Of a DNA stretch of 64,000 nt, positions 27,262-39,300 are shown one piece after another. The DNA comes from Prosapia bicincta. Its lineage: Eukaryota; Arthropoda; Insecta; Hemiptera; Cercopidae. The first letter of the stretch is position 1, and each line of letters starts with the position of its first letter. The stretch lies in NCBI GenBank assembly GCA_036971475.1, contig JBAIZL010000008.1, positions 4,377,501 through 4,441,500 of the forward strand, read 5' to 3'. Below the pieces are notes generated by a model. The model saw only the letters and a list, made by a program, of their open reading frames with translations, did not search any database and was not told the origin of the DNA. The translations under genes were made by a program, and so were the position numbers.

Positions 27262-27645
27262 AATTTTTTCCATTGGTTCATGCTCTCCTAAATCTTGTTC
27301 AAAATTTCAATCGTTAATAAAATACTTTTTTATACATCCATTCAAGTTCAAATACATTTTTTTAAACATGTAATGGATGTTTATACATCCTTGCTGTTAA
27401 TACAGTTTAAAAAAATATTTATTCATTAATTAAATTTTAAAAAGTTGATGTCTTTGGGTTGGATTCGAACTGAATGACTACAGGTTTGAAATCCAGCTGA
27501 TTTTATAATATGTGTTATGTGGTAGAACAGCTGTTTTAACCCATAGCTTATGTCACTTTATATACGTTGATTGTAATTATTTAATGAAAAGTAACTAAAC
27601 TAATTTTTCTTTGTTGACCAAATAGGAATCGAATTTGATTTTTTT
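27262..27645 (+). repeat. Dispersed repeat family R1, copy 4
   Basis: It carries the family landmarks in forward order: 'catccattcaag', 'gtaatggatg', two CAGCTG sites around 27497 and 27530, 'attgtaattatttaatg' and 'gaccaaataggaa'. About 60 bp near 27450 ('ttgggttggattcgaac...') replaces the expected internal sequence. Confidence 0.65.
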
Positions 27646-27719
27646 TTTATACCACTTGTTATCTATTAATAATTCAATTATTCAAAACATTGTTAAAGAT
27701 ATTTGTATTGAATAAATCT

Positions 27720-28440
27720 AAGAACAAAATTTATTTAGTGGACATTTTATTTTTTCGGGAGATGTCGCCTGAAGCGAATCACTCCCTATGAACCTGGAAT
27801 TTCCAAAAGTTTATTAACGAAGCCCTACTCGCATAATTCGGAAAACGTCAGAGTCAGTTTCTTAGTGGTCACCACTCCGCATTGTCTAACTGTGAACCGT
27901 TCGTAGCAGCTCGAACGGGGCTGCGTTTGAATGGGACTTGTAGTTCTTCTAATCAGTAAAACACAAATGATAGCCAGTGGCGGTTTCCCACACTGCTAAG
28001 CACTCATTACCTCTGCATTCTTTCGGGCAGGTTGTCTACGCAGAGGGAAACTATTCGTCTGGCGGGGAAATTTCCCTCATCCTTGACCACTATAACAACA
28101 AAGGCTCAGTAGATATTGTTTGCGGGAACGTGCTTGGAACCTAGAAGACAAACTTTAGCGTCGGGGTTAAACATGGAAAATGGTTTTCACTTACCTAAAC
28201 AGATGAAAATTATTTGTTGGTTGCATTAAAAAAAAAAACTATGAATTCTAGCTGTTTATATCTGATTATATATTTTTATACGTTACTATAACAGTCTACT
28301 TTTACTTTTTGGACAATTCAATTCTGTTTGTTGTTATGTACTGTAAATCTTGGATTTGTATCAAACTTACTCAAATATCTCAAACAATTTTTGTTTCCTA
28401 AAATCATAAATTTAATTAAACGATTGAATTAATAAGTTAT
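27720..28440. other. Intergenic spacer with a GC-richer block, unassigned
   Basis: From about 27760 to 28180 the sequence is noticeably less AT-rich than its surroundings. It shows no tandem structure, no long open frame and no tRNA cloverleaf I could recognise. It could be an eroded element or exon, but nothing supports a specific call. Confidence 0.35.
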
Positions 28441-28452
28441 TATTGAGTAACT

Positions 28453-28540
28453 GATTAAAAACTATTAAGTTACTTGTTGACACGTTTCGAGCCAAACGTT
28501 TCATTGACGAAACCAACCCGCTACTTAATTGTTTTTTCTT
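28453..28540. repeat. Imperfect palindrome preceding a (TA)n tract
   Basis: The arm 'aaaactattaagttac' near 28455 pairs imperfectly with 'gctacttaattgtttttt' ending near 28538. Inside is a second dyad, ACGTTT-cgagcc-AAACGT. The sequence after it ('ctttgagtaactttaaa' then (TA)n) recurs near 28702-28745, so the palindrome belongs to a repeated module. Confidence 0.55.
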
Positions 28541-28550
28541 TGAGTAACTT

Positions 28551-28552
<2 letters not shown>

Positions 28553-28615
<63 letters not shown>
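28553..28615. repeat. (TA)n microsatellite
   Basis: Uninterrupted TA dinucleotides of about 62 bp. A shorter one follows at about 28719-28744 after a repeat of the same flanking words. Confidence 0.95.
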
Positions 28616-28619
<4 letters not shown>

Positions 28620-28718
28620 AATAAATATGGTGATATGTTTCCTTGTAATATAGTTAATAAATTTAAAATATTAAAAAAACAAGAATAGTTTTAATGGTTT
28701 TTCTTTGACTAACTTTAA

Positions 28719-28753
<35 letters not shown>

Positions 28754-28780
28754 AGTTTTGGTTGGTAAAGATTATCTAGA

Positions 28781-29080
<300 letters not shown>

Positions 29081-29108
29081 TAATAAATATGGTGATGTGT
29101 TTTCTTGT

Positions 29109-29330
29109 AATATAGTTAATAAATTTAATATATTTAAAAAACAAGAATAGTTTAATACATATATTATTCAAAGCTTTTCACCGATAAAACATTACCAGCA
29201 TCTCCAGAAAAAATAATTATGTAGCCTGAAGATGCATGGTACTGGCTTTTTTACGGCGAAAAACTTTGAATAACTCATGTATTAAAGCTATTCTTGTTTT
29301 TGAAATATTTTTAATTTATTAATTATATTT
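29109..29330. repeat. ~220-bp imperfect palindrome (foldback element)
   Basis: The left half ('aatatagttaataaattt ... aacaagaatag ... attattcaaagcttttcaccg ... taccagcatc') pairs in reverse complement with the right half ('gatgcatggtactggc ... cggcgaaaaactttgaataa ... ctattcttgttttt ... aatttattaattatatt'). The arms are about 95-100 bp with scattered mismatches. Part of the left arm is also present at about 28619-28690. The central 'cctgaagatgc...ggcgaaaaac' resembles the foldback unit found in cyclin D intron 1 (63187-63213). Confidence 0.75.
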
Positions 29331-29820
29331 TAGGGTTTAGAGGGGATTCTGAGGCCCCTGGGGATTCCTGGGAAAATTAAAAAATATGAAATGTCTGAAA
29401 ATACATTTTACATCATTCTGGCACTTGAAATTTGGTTTTCATTGTAAGGAATTCCGTGGGAAAACATTACGATCAGGAAAACAATAGTCTCCGGTTCCAC
29501 TAATGTTACAATACTGAACAGATTATGTTCAAACTGTACTATTCACGCTGTAATTTATAAAATAATTATAAAAAAACTTTTTATATCTAACTGGGAAAGC
29601 AAGGCTTTAAAAATACAAATTTTTCTACAGAATAAACCACAAATATATTTAACATTTATATAATTTTACAACACTAAATCAAGTTTTTGGTTTTTATTGG
29701 TTAGCTCATTGATTACTTCATCTGGTGTTATTTTCATTTATCTGTAATGTTAAATAGTGTTTGTTTATTCCTCTGGGGCGTCATGGGGGTCTATCTTCCC
29801 CATCCCCCTCGTAGTTACGC
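29331..29820. other. AT-rich intergenic DNA, no gene seen
   Basis: No array, gene or terminal repeat was recognised in this segment. Confidence 0.5.
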
Positions 29821-29823
29821 CAC

Positions 29824-29915
<92 letters not shown>

Positions 29916-29977
29916 TTATATATTATGTATATATATAAATATATTTATTTATTTATATATTATATATACAAACATAC

Positions 29978-30044
<67 letters not shown>
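29824..30044. repeat. Compound (TA)n-(TG)n-(CATA)n-(TA)n microsatellite
   Basis: TA repeats to about 29880 are followed by TG repeats to about 29912, an AT-rich joint, CATA repeats near 29970-29990 and TA repeats to about 30044. Confidence 0.95.
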
Positions 30045-30049
<5 letters not shown>

Positions 30050-30816
30050 CGTTTATAGATGAAGGATATAAATATTTTTTTTTTTAAAGCCCATGTCTTA
30101 GTAGTAAATCTTAAACATTTACCATAAGTTGATAATTATAAGGATTTTATAAAATTATTTTCCAGAGGAACGAGACGAATGTTCAGCCTATTACCGCATA
30201 GTTTGAGAGATGCTACATGTTACCAATCAAGTTTGGTTGTTGGTTTTGGAAATAAAACAATGGGTGCTTCTTAATCATCTATTTCAGTTACATATCAACC
30301 AAAACTATATACAGTATTTCTCTTCACAAACCGAACCTGCGTTTAATCTATTATTTGGTATCGAGTAGACTTTGCTGCCTTTCTTAACATTGCAATATTT
30401 TCCTTTGTTGACGCATCTCGGAATGACTCCATTTTTAAAACTTGTATAGTACTTTCAGGTAGAGTATATGAGCTTTGAAGATTATTCGCTATTAATAGTA
30501 AAGGATTCCTGAGTACAATTCAGGATTTGGAAATGGCTTATTCCGAAACACGTCAAGAAAAGAAAATATTGTAATATTAGGAAAGGCAGAGAAATGTATA
30601 TATATACAAATATCCTTAACAAAAGTGAAGATGAGTGTATTAAAAATTATTATTTGGTATTTACAAAACAGGTTAGGTTAAGCAACATTTAACGTGTCGA
30701 AAGATTTATTACCGAGTATACGGTGGTAAAAGTTCGAAATGAACGATGATCACTAAAAAGTTCTTACTTTTACCATTAGGAATTGCTAAACCTAAGGTTT
30801 TGCTGGACAATCTTGA
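30045..30816. other. Intergenic spacer
   Basis: No gene is recognised. A short 'caggttaggttaag' occurs near 30670. The overlapping short open frames at 30709-31016 run across a transposon terminus and are not genes. Confidence 0.5.
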
Positions 30817-31471
30817 GGCTGCAAACATACAGAAGGCAACTGGTGACGGCAACGCAACGTAAACTTGAGTTGCTATTAGTAAAGTTGCTGGTCGGCTTAC
30901 AAGATTGTTCATATAAAGTTGCTAGTTTAGTTGTAAGTTATGTCGTCGTCAGAGGAAGATGGCGTCCTTGTCTATATTTTAAGAAAGATGGAGAAAGATT
31001 AACAACACTCAGCTAAGGCTAATTGCTCATTTATGTATTTCGTTTTATGTATAACTGCAAAACTTAAAATAACATTACATTACAATTAAAATAATAATTA
31101 GTTTTTAAACAAATGAAACTTTATAGTTCAAGTGCCGATTTTATATATTTTGAACAAATTGTTGGTAGTCATTTATAACATCTTGTAGTTCTTGGATACA
31201 AAAATCATGACCAGAACCAGAAATATTTTGTTTTTCTGATATACTATACCAGTATAATAAACGACTAGTGAAGAAAAGAGAAACACAAAAAATACAAATA
31301 AATATAATAATAATTTAATTACGGGATCACTCTTGAGAAACGCATACACAACACAACAAATACTGCTGGCAACTGAGAAACTGAGCAACGAGTTTACAGC
31401 ATGTCGTGACAGGAGCAACTCTAGTTTCTGTGTCACTCGCTAGTCACGTTGCTAACACTTCACTCTAAATA

Positions 31472-32343
31472 CAGTAAACTCCCGATTATCCATGGGCGGA
31501 TTAACCGGTTTGCGGATTATCCGGGGTCTGCCATTGTTTTATAAATATCCTATTTTTATTCCAATCAGATTCATGTGTTTAAATTTCCAAACGGTGAATT
31601 ACGACGTAAATACATATAAGGCTTAATAGAAGTTAAGATGAAGGGAATAGATATGTAAATATGTACGTACTAATTTTTACATTGAAAGGAAAAATCCCGA
31701 GGCGTGTCAACGAAATAAGAGGGGCGAGTAGACTACTGTATATAAGAGACAATGACAAAATGCTTGGACGCCCGAAAACCTAAAGTGTATCATAAGTTAT
31801 AAACAAATGTCAGCTAATCTCGGCTATAAATAGTCTAGGACGTGACATATGCATAATCCATATCTGTCATATACATTATCGATCTTTATGGCTTTGTGAC
31901 ACACGTGACACAAGTAGACACTGTGCGACAAAATGGTTCTCAAGAAACTTAGATCGCACATTAAAGCTAAATCAATGCTAACAAAAAAACAGACAAAAGT
32001 GACAGATTTTTTTGTTAAAAAGTGAAAGTATTATGTGTAAAGGAAATTACATATGTACATACATACTTACTTTTGACATATACTTATGTACGTATTGTAA
32101 ATAGTTAGACATATAAATGTACATGTTATAATCCGCCAAATACATCGATATTTTTAATTTATTTTGTCCTCTGAAGATTATTTGTGAATTACATTAACCG
32201 GGGTCATTATTTGTGTAACTTATGGTATAATAATCGATTATTGATAGTTTTGCGTATTCTTTGTTGATAGCGGATTATCCGGAGAATTCGGTTATCCGGC
32301 GTTGCCGGGCCACCCTATTCCACGGATAATCGGGAGTTTACTG
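31472..32343. mobile_element. pogo/Tigger-type DNA transposon, non-autonomous copy 1
   Basis: Both ends carry the inverted repeat CAGTAAACTCCCGATTATCC, and TA flanks both sides (31470-31471 and 32344-32345), the classic Tc1/mariner-pogo target duplication. Next to each terminus further pogo-like words occur ('gcggattatccgg', 'ttatccggcg'). The 872-bp interior has lost most of the transposase; only a short C-terminal-like reading frame (31933-32025) is kept. It is inserted inside the Harbinger-like element. A second copy of the interior is at 41507-42384. Confidence 0.85.
31933..32025 (+). pseudogene. C-terminal remnant of pogo transposase with a PIP-box-like tail
   Basis: A 30-codon frame starts MVLKKLRSHIK and ends QTKVTDFFVKK before a TGA. 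The segment Q-T-K-V-T-D-F-F fits the PCNA-interacting (PIP) consensus Q-x-x-[hydrophobic]-x-x-F-F. A PIP motif at the transposase C-terminus is known for Drosophila pogo. The catalytic and DNA-binding domains are missing, so this is a relic rather than a working gene. The start codon may simply be an internal methionine of the ancestral protein. Confidence 0.55.
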
Positions 32344-32514
32344 TATGTGCATTCAACTCTATATCCTGTGAAAAAGCAACTCAATTTTGCGTTGCGTTGT
32401 CGTCACCAGTTGCCTTCTGTATGTCCGCAGCCTTAGGCTTAGATTTACAAACATACGGGCTTTACAGTAACATATAAATTCCTAAAATTTTGAGAACATC
32501 TTTAAATTTCAATT

Positions 32515-32870
32515 CCTACTATTAGCTCACGCTCTCCTTATAAATATCTGGTTCAAATTTTCAATCGCTAATAAAATACAGTTTATTCATCCACTCAAGT
32601 TCAAATACATTTTTTAAAACTTGATGTCAATAAAGTTTTTTCAAATGTTAATTCATTAATTAAATTTAATAAGGGCAAGGTATGCAATGCAGTTATTCGT
32701 CCCATTTGGATTAAAATAAGTGATAACATATGACTTCATAAAACAGCTGATCTTATATTATAGGGTATGTGGTAGAACACCTGCTTTAACGCATAGGTTA
32801 TGTCACTTTATTTGTGACAATTGTAATTATTTAATAAAAAAAATTAGAATTAAATTTTTGTTCTAAGTAC
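32515..32870 (+). repeat. Dispersed repeat family R1, copy 5
   Basis: Forward copy with 'agctcacgctctcctt', 'ttattcatccactcaag', 'taaaataagtgataacata', CAGCTG near 32745, and 'caattgtaattatttaat'. It begins about 80 bp right of the Harbinger-like element. Confidence 0.65.
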
Positions 32871-32879
32871 GAATTTACT

Positions 32880-33440
32880 TTAAACAAATTTTGTTTATAT
32901 TACTTGTTTATTCATTGCACTAATTTTGTTATTGTAACGTGTGAGATTGCAAGTTATTGATGAAGCCGGACGAATGTAGGCACTGGTCGCCGACCTAGGT
33001 AACTAAATACTTCCCTGTAATGTTCTAAAGTTACGCCGCGTACTAAATTCTGGTTGTTAAAATTCTGAAGAGAGGGTTGAAGTTTCACAATCACTACAAC
33101 TGTAAGGTGTTAGCCTCTGTGGCAAAATCTCTCGGCTTTGTAAAAGTGTACAGTTTAAATCACATTTATAATGAGTAGGAAAAGTCGTGACCCCCCGCCC
33201 CATTCGTTGAGAGTGTTTATACAGTGAGCGGCAGTGATAAATCAAAAATAAACGGACGTTGGGGGGGGGGTGAAGTTGAATAATTATAGGTGATAGGCCT
33301 TGGGTTGGAAAGCACCGACAAAGTACACACCTTATCATTATCCCCAACCATTCAACACTTTGCCTCAGCTGTACACGACTGCCAACCTAAAGACAGAATA
33401 ACTGTAACAACTATTCATATCTTATTATTATTTACCTTCT
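32880..33440. other. Intergenic spacer
   Basis: No gene is recognised. The two opposed open frames here (33057-33347 and 33290-33619) have no domain signature, and the second runs into the adjacent minisatellite. Confidence 0.45.
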
Positions 33441-33449
33441 GTAAAAAAA

Positions 33450-34750
33450 CTATTTTAAAAACCAAGAAGCATCTGCGCGTATACAAGTGTGTGACAGGAA
33501 GAGAAAACCAGAAGCATTTACGCGTATTCACGTGTGGCAGGCGGGAAGGGAAATCCAGAATTATCTCAGCGAATACAAGTGTGGCTGGCAGGAAGAGAAA
33601 ACCAGAAGCATCTGAATGAATACGCGTGTACCAGGCGGGAAGAGAAATCCACCGGCATTTATGCGTATACACCTGTGGTAGGCGGAAAGAGAAATCCACT
33701 AGCATCTGAGCGTATACAAGTGAGCCAGGCGGGAAGAAAACCCAGAAGCATCTAAGCGAATACAGGTTTGCCTGGATGGAAGAGAAAACCAGAAGAGTCT
33801 AAGCGAATACCAGTGTGGCAGAAAGGAAGAGAAAACCAGAAGCATCTAAGCGAATACAAGTGTGCCTGGCAAGAAGGGAAAACCAGAAGCATCTCAGCCA
33901 ATACAAGTGTGCCTAGAATTAAGAGAAAATCAGAAACATCTAAGCGTATTCACGTGTGGCAAGCGGGAAGAGAAAACCAGAAGCATCTAAACGAATACAG
34001 GGTTGTGAAGAGCGAAGAGAAACCCAGAAGCCTCTAAGCGAATACAGGTGTCCCTGGCGGGAAGAGAAATCCAGAAGAGTCTAAACGAATACAAGTGTGG
34101 TAGGCAGGAAGAGAAACCCAGAAGCATCTAAGCGAATACAAGTGTGGCAGGCGGAAAGAGAAACCCAGAAGCATCTAAGCGAATACAGGTGTGCCTGGCA
34201 GGAAGAGTAACCCAGAAGAGTCTAAACGAGTACAAGTGTGGCAGGCGGGAAGAGAAAATCAGAAGCATCTATTCGTATTTACCTTTGCCAGGCCGTAAAA
34301 GAAACCCAGTAGAGTCTAAGCGATACACGTGTGGCAGGTAAGAAGAGAAAACCAGAAGCATCTATGCGTATTCACCTGTGTCAAGCGGGAAGAGAACCCC
34401 AGAAACATCTGAAAGTAAACACGTGTGCCAGTCAGGAAGAGAAACCCAGAAACATCTGAGCTTATACACGTGTGCCAGGCGGGAAGAGATACCCACTGGC
34501 ACATTAGCGTATATACTGTGGTAGGCGGGAAGAGAAACCCACTGGCATCTAAGCGTATACACGTGTGGCAGGCGGAAAGAGAATCCCACTGGCATCTAAG
34601 CGTATACACCTGTGGTAGGCGGGAAGAGAAACCCACTGGCACCTAAGCGTATACACCTGTGGTAGGCGGGAAGAGAAACCCAGATGCATCTGGAAGTAAA
34701 CACTTGTGCTAGGCGGGAAGAGAACCCCAGAACCATCTGAGTGTACTCAC
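33450..34750. repeat. Array D: 47-bp minisatellite
   Basis: About 27 imperfect copies of a 47-bp unit ('cagaagcatctaagcgaata' + 'caagtgtggcaggcgggaag' + 'agaaacc') occur, with starts at 33744, 33791, 33838 and 33885. A sub-variant with 'cactggcatctaagcgtatacac' dominates at about 34490-34680. Open frames on both strands are products of the repeat. Confidence 0.93.
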
Positions 34751-34759
34751 CGTGAAAAT

Positions 34760-35070
34760 AGAGCCACGACTTTATGCCTCTTGTTCACCATCTTTCTACG
34801 CGGTTACTTTCTACAAAATTGAGGACTGGACAGAAGACACCTCACACATGAAACATATGACCCCTCAGGTGTATTCTTTGATACACGGCGATGGCCCTTC
34901 CATCTTGCAGCACATGGCTGTCTTTATGTCTCTTGTTCACCATCTTTGTACGCTGTTACTTTCTACACAGTTGAGGACTTGACAGACAGGCATCTCGCAC
35001 ATGAAACATATGACCCCTCAGCGTATTCTTTGATACACGCTGTTACTTTCTACACAGTTGGGTAATGAAT
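34760..35070. repeat. ~152-bp tandem duplication
   Basis: The segment 'ctcttgttcaccatctttctac...cctcaggtgtattctttgatacac' beginning near 34778 is repeated near 34930. A third, partial copy of the 'gctgttactttctacacagttg' part follows at about 35040. Confidence 0.8.
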
Positions 35071-35079
35071 GCACAGTCG

Positions 35080-36350
35080 AGATATGATGCATGCAAAATA
35101 TAGGCTGTAATAATATGGCTTCCTATTCCTTCCTGATACATTCATTATACTACGCAACCATATAGAAAGAGAGACTAATTAATCAGATAATTATCAAGCA
35201 TAAATAGTTTTACGAGATTCAAGCCTTAAACAACGAAATACACGACAGAATCTCTAATAAAACGTTATTAGATTTGGAGACCACAAATGCAATACCGTTG
35301 CAGTGCCATGACCTTCGCGTCGCTGCATTCCAGACACACGACTACATCAATAAACCTCTTCGCCTTTTATCCTCCGTCGTTAAACAGGTCTTGCCGTAGT
35401 TGGTTCTCGACCGCTTTTTGCATCGACAACCTTCCATTGTTGCTCTACTTAAATGCAATCCATTTTGTTCTTCATTTTCCACGATTTCTCACGGTCTTGT
35501 TTCCTAAACGATCCACTGCGACGTGCTTAACAATTACTTTTGCCCATTCTTGGGCAACTTTCTGGTTTTCTTAAATACAAAACCGAATCACAACCAATTC
35601 TTGTGTTTTAGCAAAAAAACCCAATTATCTACTAACATAAAAATATCATCATTCTAAGGGAGGACATGGTCCTGTTACTCTGGCTTCAGTGGACTCTAGA
35701 AGACCTCTAGATAAGAAACCTTGGTTGAGTACTTGGTTGAAACTTTAGGTACAATAGCTCAACCACCCGAAAGTAACCTTACGTTGTGTATTGCAAAACA
35801 AAAGTCATATCTACTTTAAAAGAACCTCTAGATAAGGCAATTATATGACAGAATCATTTCATATTATCGATGGATAGAATAACCAAGTAAGTTAGCACAG
35901 TGTTAGAATGAGTAAGAAAAAACTTACAACTATTTCTTTACAATATCTCTTTTATATATTAAAAGGGGCAATCTTCATTTAATTTTAATTGTAAATGGAA
36001 GACGTATGGAGTAGAAAGGGGAAAGGTGAAGTCATAAGGCACAAGAATAAACGACCCTTTCTTCACCTGAACTTAAGGTGCATTACCTAAACACATAATA
36101 CCACAGTATTGACTAGCTCAATCCCTGAGACGGTAGAAATATCTAGGAATAAATAATGAGTTGAACCCTATGTCAAGCACGGAATACCCGAGGAACATTG
36201 TACCCAAGCCTAGTGCTTACTTTAAACCCCCTTCCCACTCAATGTGACACTTCACTACATTTGTGTATATACACTTATGTAACAAAGCCGCGCATAATAC
36301 CTACCTTGTAAGCTACTACTTAATGTTCCCTACTGTGGAGTACAGTGATA
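35080..36350. other. Intergenic spacer, no gene recognised
   Basis: A 95-codon frame (35287-35574) lies in a slightly GC-richer stretch, but neither strand gives a protein I recognise and the opposite strand carries stops. I see no tandem or terminal repeats. Confidence 0.4.
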
Positions 36351-39300
36351 TTACTAAGGTCATGTATGTAGTTTTATTCCAACATATCGTTCTGTGGTAG
36401 ATGGCAGAGAGATTTCTACGGCATGTATGTAGTTTTATTCCATCTTATCGTTCTGTGGTAGATGGCAGGAAGATGTCTACGGTATGTATGTAATTTTATT
36501 CCATCTTATCGTTCTGTGGTAGATGGCAGAGAGATTTCTACGGCATGTATGTAGTTTTATTCCAACCTATCGTTCTGTGGTAGATGGCAGGAAGATGTCT
36601 ACGGTCATGTACGTAATTTTATTCCATCTTATCGTTCTGTGGTAGATGGCAGAGAGATTTCTACGGCATGTATGTAGTTTTATTCCAACCTAGCGTTCTG
36701 TGGTAGATGGCAGGAAGATGTCTACGGTATGTATGTAATTTTATTCCACCTTATCGTTCTGTGGTAGATGGCAGAGAGATTTCTACGGCATGTATGTAGT
36801 TTTATTCCAACCTATCGTTCTGTGGTAGATGGCAGGAAGATGTCTACGGTCATGTATGTAATTTTATTCCATCTTATCGTTCTGTGGTAGATGGCAGAGA
36901 GATTTCTACGGCATGTATGTAGTTTTATTCCAACCTATCGTTCTGTGGTAGATGGCAGAGAGATTTCTACGGCATGTATGTAGTTTTATTCCAACCTATC
37001 GTTCTGTGGTAGATGGCAGAGAGATTTCTACGGCATGTATGTAGTTTTATTCCAACCTATCGTTCTGTTGTAGATGGCAGGAAGATTTCTACGGTCATGT
37101 ATGTAGCTTTATTCCATCTTATCGTTCTGGGGTAGATGGCAGAGAGATTTCTACGGCATGTATGTAGTTTTATTCCAACCTATCATTCTGTGGTAGATGG
37201 CAGAGAGATTTCTACGGCATGTATGTAGTTTTATTCCAACCTATCATTCTGTGGTAGATGGCAGAGAGATTTCTACGGCATGTATGTAATTTTATTCCAT
37301 CTTATCGTTCTGTGGTAGATGGCAGAGAGATTTCTACGGCATGTATGTAGTTTTATTCCAACCTATCGTTCTGTGGTAGATGGCAGGAAGATTTCTACGG
37401 TCATGTATGTAGCTTTATTCCATCTTATCGTTCTGGGGTAGATGGCAGAGAGATTTCTACGGCATGTATGTAGTTTTATTCCAACCTATCATTCTGTGGT
37501 AGATGGCAGAGAGATTTCTACGGCATGTATGTAGTTTTATTCCAACCTATCATTCTGTGGTAGATGGCAGAGAGATTTCTACGGCATGTATGTAATTTTA
37601 TTCCATCTTATCGTTCTGTGGTAGATGGCAAAGAGATTTCTACGGCATGTATGTAGTTTTATTCCAACCTATCGTTCTGTGGTAGATAGCAGGGGTTTTT
37701 ACGGTCATGTATGTTGCTTTATTCCAACTTATCGTTTTGTTGTAGATGGCAGGAAGATTTCTACGGTCATGTATGTAATTTTATATCAACATATCGTTCT
37801 GTAGTAGACGGCAGGGAGTTTTTTACGGCCATGTATGTAATTTTATATCAATATATCGTTCTGTGGTAGATGGCAGGAAGATTTCTACGGCCAAGTATGG
37901 AGTTTTATTCCAACCTATCGTTCTGTGGTAGATGGCAGGAAGATTTCTACGGTCATGTATGTAGTTTGATTCCATCTTATCGTTCTGTGGTAGATGGCAG
38001 AGAGATTTCTACGGTATGTATGTAGTTTTATTCCCAGGAAGATTTCTACGGCCATGTATGTAGTTTTATTCCAACCTATCGTTCTGTGGTAGATGGCAGG
38101 GAGGTTTCTAGGGCCATGTATGTAGTTTTATTCCCAGGAAGATTTCTACGGCCATGTATGTAGTTTTATTCCCACTTATCGTTGTGTAGTAGATGGCAGG
38201 GAGGTTTCTAGGGCCATGTATGTAGTTTTATTCCCAGGAAGATTTCTACGGCCATGTATGTAGTTTTATTCCCACTTATCGTTGTGTAGTAGATGGCAGG
38301 GAGGTTTCTAGGGCCATGTATGTAGTTTTATTCCCACTTATCGTTGTGTAGTAGATGGCAGGGAGGTTTCTAGGGCCATTTATGTAGTTTTATTCCAACA
38401 TATCGTTCTGTGGTAGATGGCAGGGGTTTTTACGGTCATGCATGTAGCTTTATTCCAACATTTCGTTTTGTTGTAGATGGCAGGAAGATTTCTACGGTCA
38501 TGTATGTAGTTTTATTTCAACAAATCGTTCTGTGGTAGACGGCAGGGAAATTTCTACGGTCATGTATGTAGTTTTATTCCAACCTATCGTTCTGTGGCAG
38601 ATGGCAGGAAGATTTCTACGGTCATGTATGTAGTTTTATTTCAACAAATCGTTCTGTGGTAGACGGCAGGGAAATTTCTACGGTCATGTATGTAGTTTTA
38701 TTTCAACAAATCGTTCTGTGGTAGACGGCAGGAAAATTTCTACGGTCATGTATGTAGTTTTATTCCCACTTATCGTTGTGTAGTAGATGGCAGGAAGATT
38801 TCTACGGTCATGTATGTAGTTTTATTTCAACCTATCATTCTGTGGTAGACGGCAGGGAAATATCTACGGCCATGTATGTAGTTTTATTCCAACCTATCGT
38901 TCTTTGGTAGATGGCAGGGAAATGTCTACGGTAATGTATGTAGTTTTATTCCCACTTATCGTTGTGTAGTAGATGGCAGGAAGATTTCTACGGTCATGCA
39001 TGTAGTTTTATTTCAACATATCGTTCTATGGTAGACGGCAGGGAAATTTCTACGGTCATGTATGTAGTTTTATTCCCACTTATCGTTGTGTAGTAGATGG
39101 CAGGGAAATTTCTACGGTCGTTTATGTAGTTTTATTCCCACTTATCGTTGTGTAGTAGATGGCAGGGAGGTTTCTACGGCCATGTATGTACTTTTATTCC
39201 AAGCTATCTTTCTGTGGTAGACGGCAGGGAAATTTCTACGGTCATGTATATAGTTTTATTCCAACCTATCGTTCTGTAGTAGAAGCAGGGAGGGTTCTAC

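Larger units (their letters stand above)
30817..32432. mobile_element. PIF/Harbinger-like DNA transposon remnant, split by a pogo insertion
   Basis: Inverted termini are visible. The left end starts GGCTGC at 30817 and continues 'acatacagaaggcaactgg' then 'caacgcaacg'. The right end is its reverse complement (about 32375-32432). TTA follows the right end and TGA precedes the left, compatible with a decayed 3-bp TTA target duplication as used by Harbinger elements. Inside, 30940-31002 (+) encodes a 20-codon peptide beginning MSSSEED, resembling in my recollection the N-termini of Harbinger nuclease proteins, then a stop. No DDE catalytic domain remains. Without the 872-bp pogo insertion the element would be about 740 bp. 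The superfamily rests on termini and a short peptide, so it is likely rather than proven. Confidence 0.6.

Noticed and set aside
27455..27500. tRNA gene on the minus strand, suggested by 'ggattcgaac' and 'tttgaaatccag'
   Set aside because: No acceptor stem or full cloverleaf could be formed, and the spacing of the B-box-like word to the rest is wrong.
31173..31436. 87-codon minus-strand frame with hydrophobic stretches as a membrane protein
   Set aside because: It lies inside the Harbinger-like remnant in AT-rich sequence. Its hydrophobicity follows from T-rich codons and no homology is recognisable.
35287..35574. 95-codon frame in a GC-richer patch as a gene or exon
   Set aside because: Neither strand shows a protein I recognise, and there are no supporting splice sites or codon pattern that I could judge by eye.
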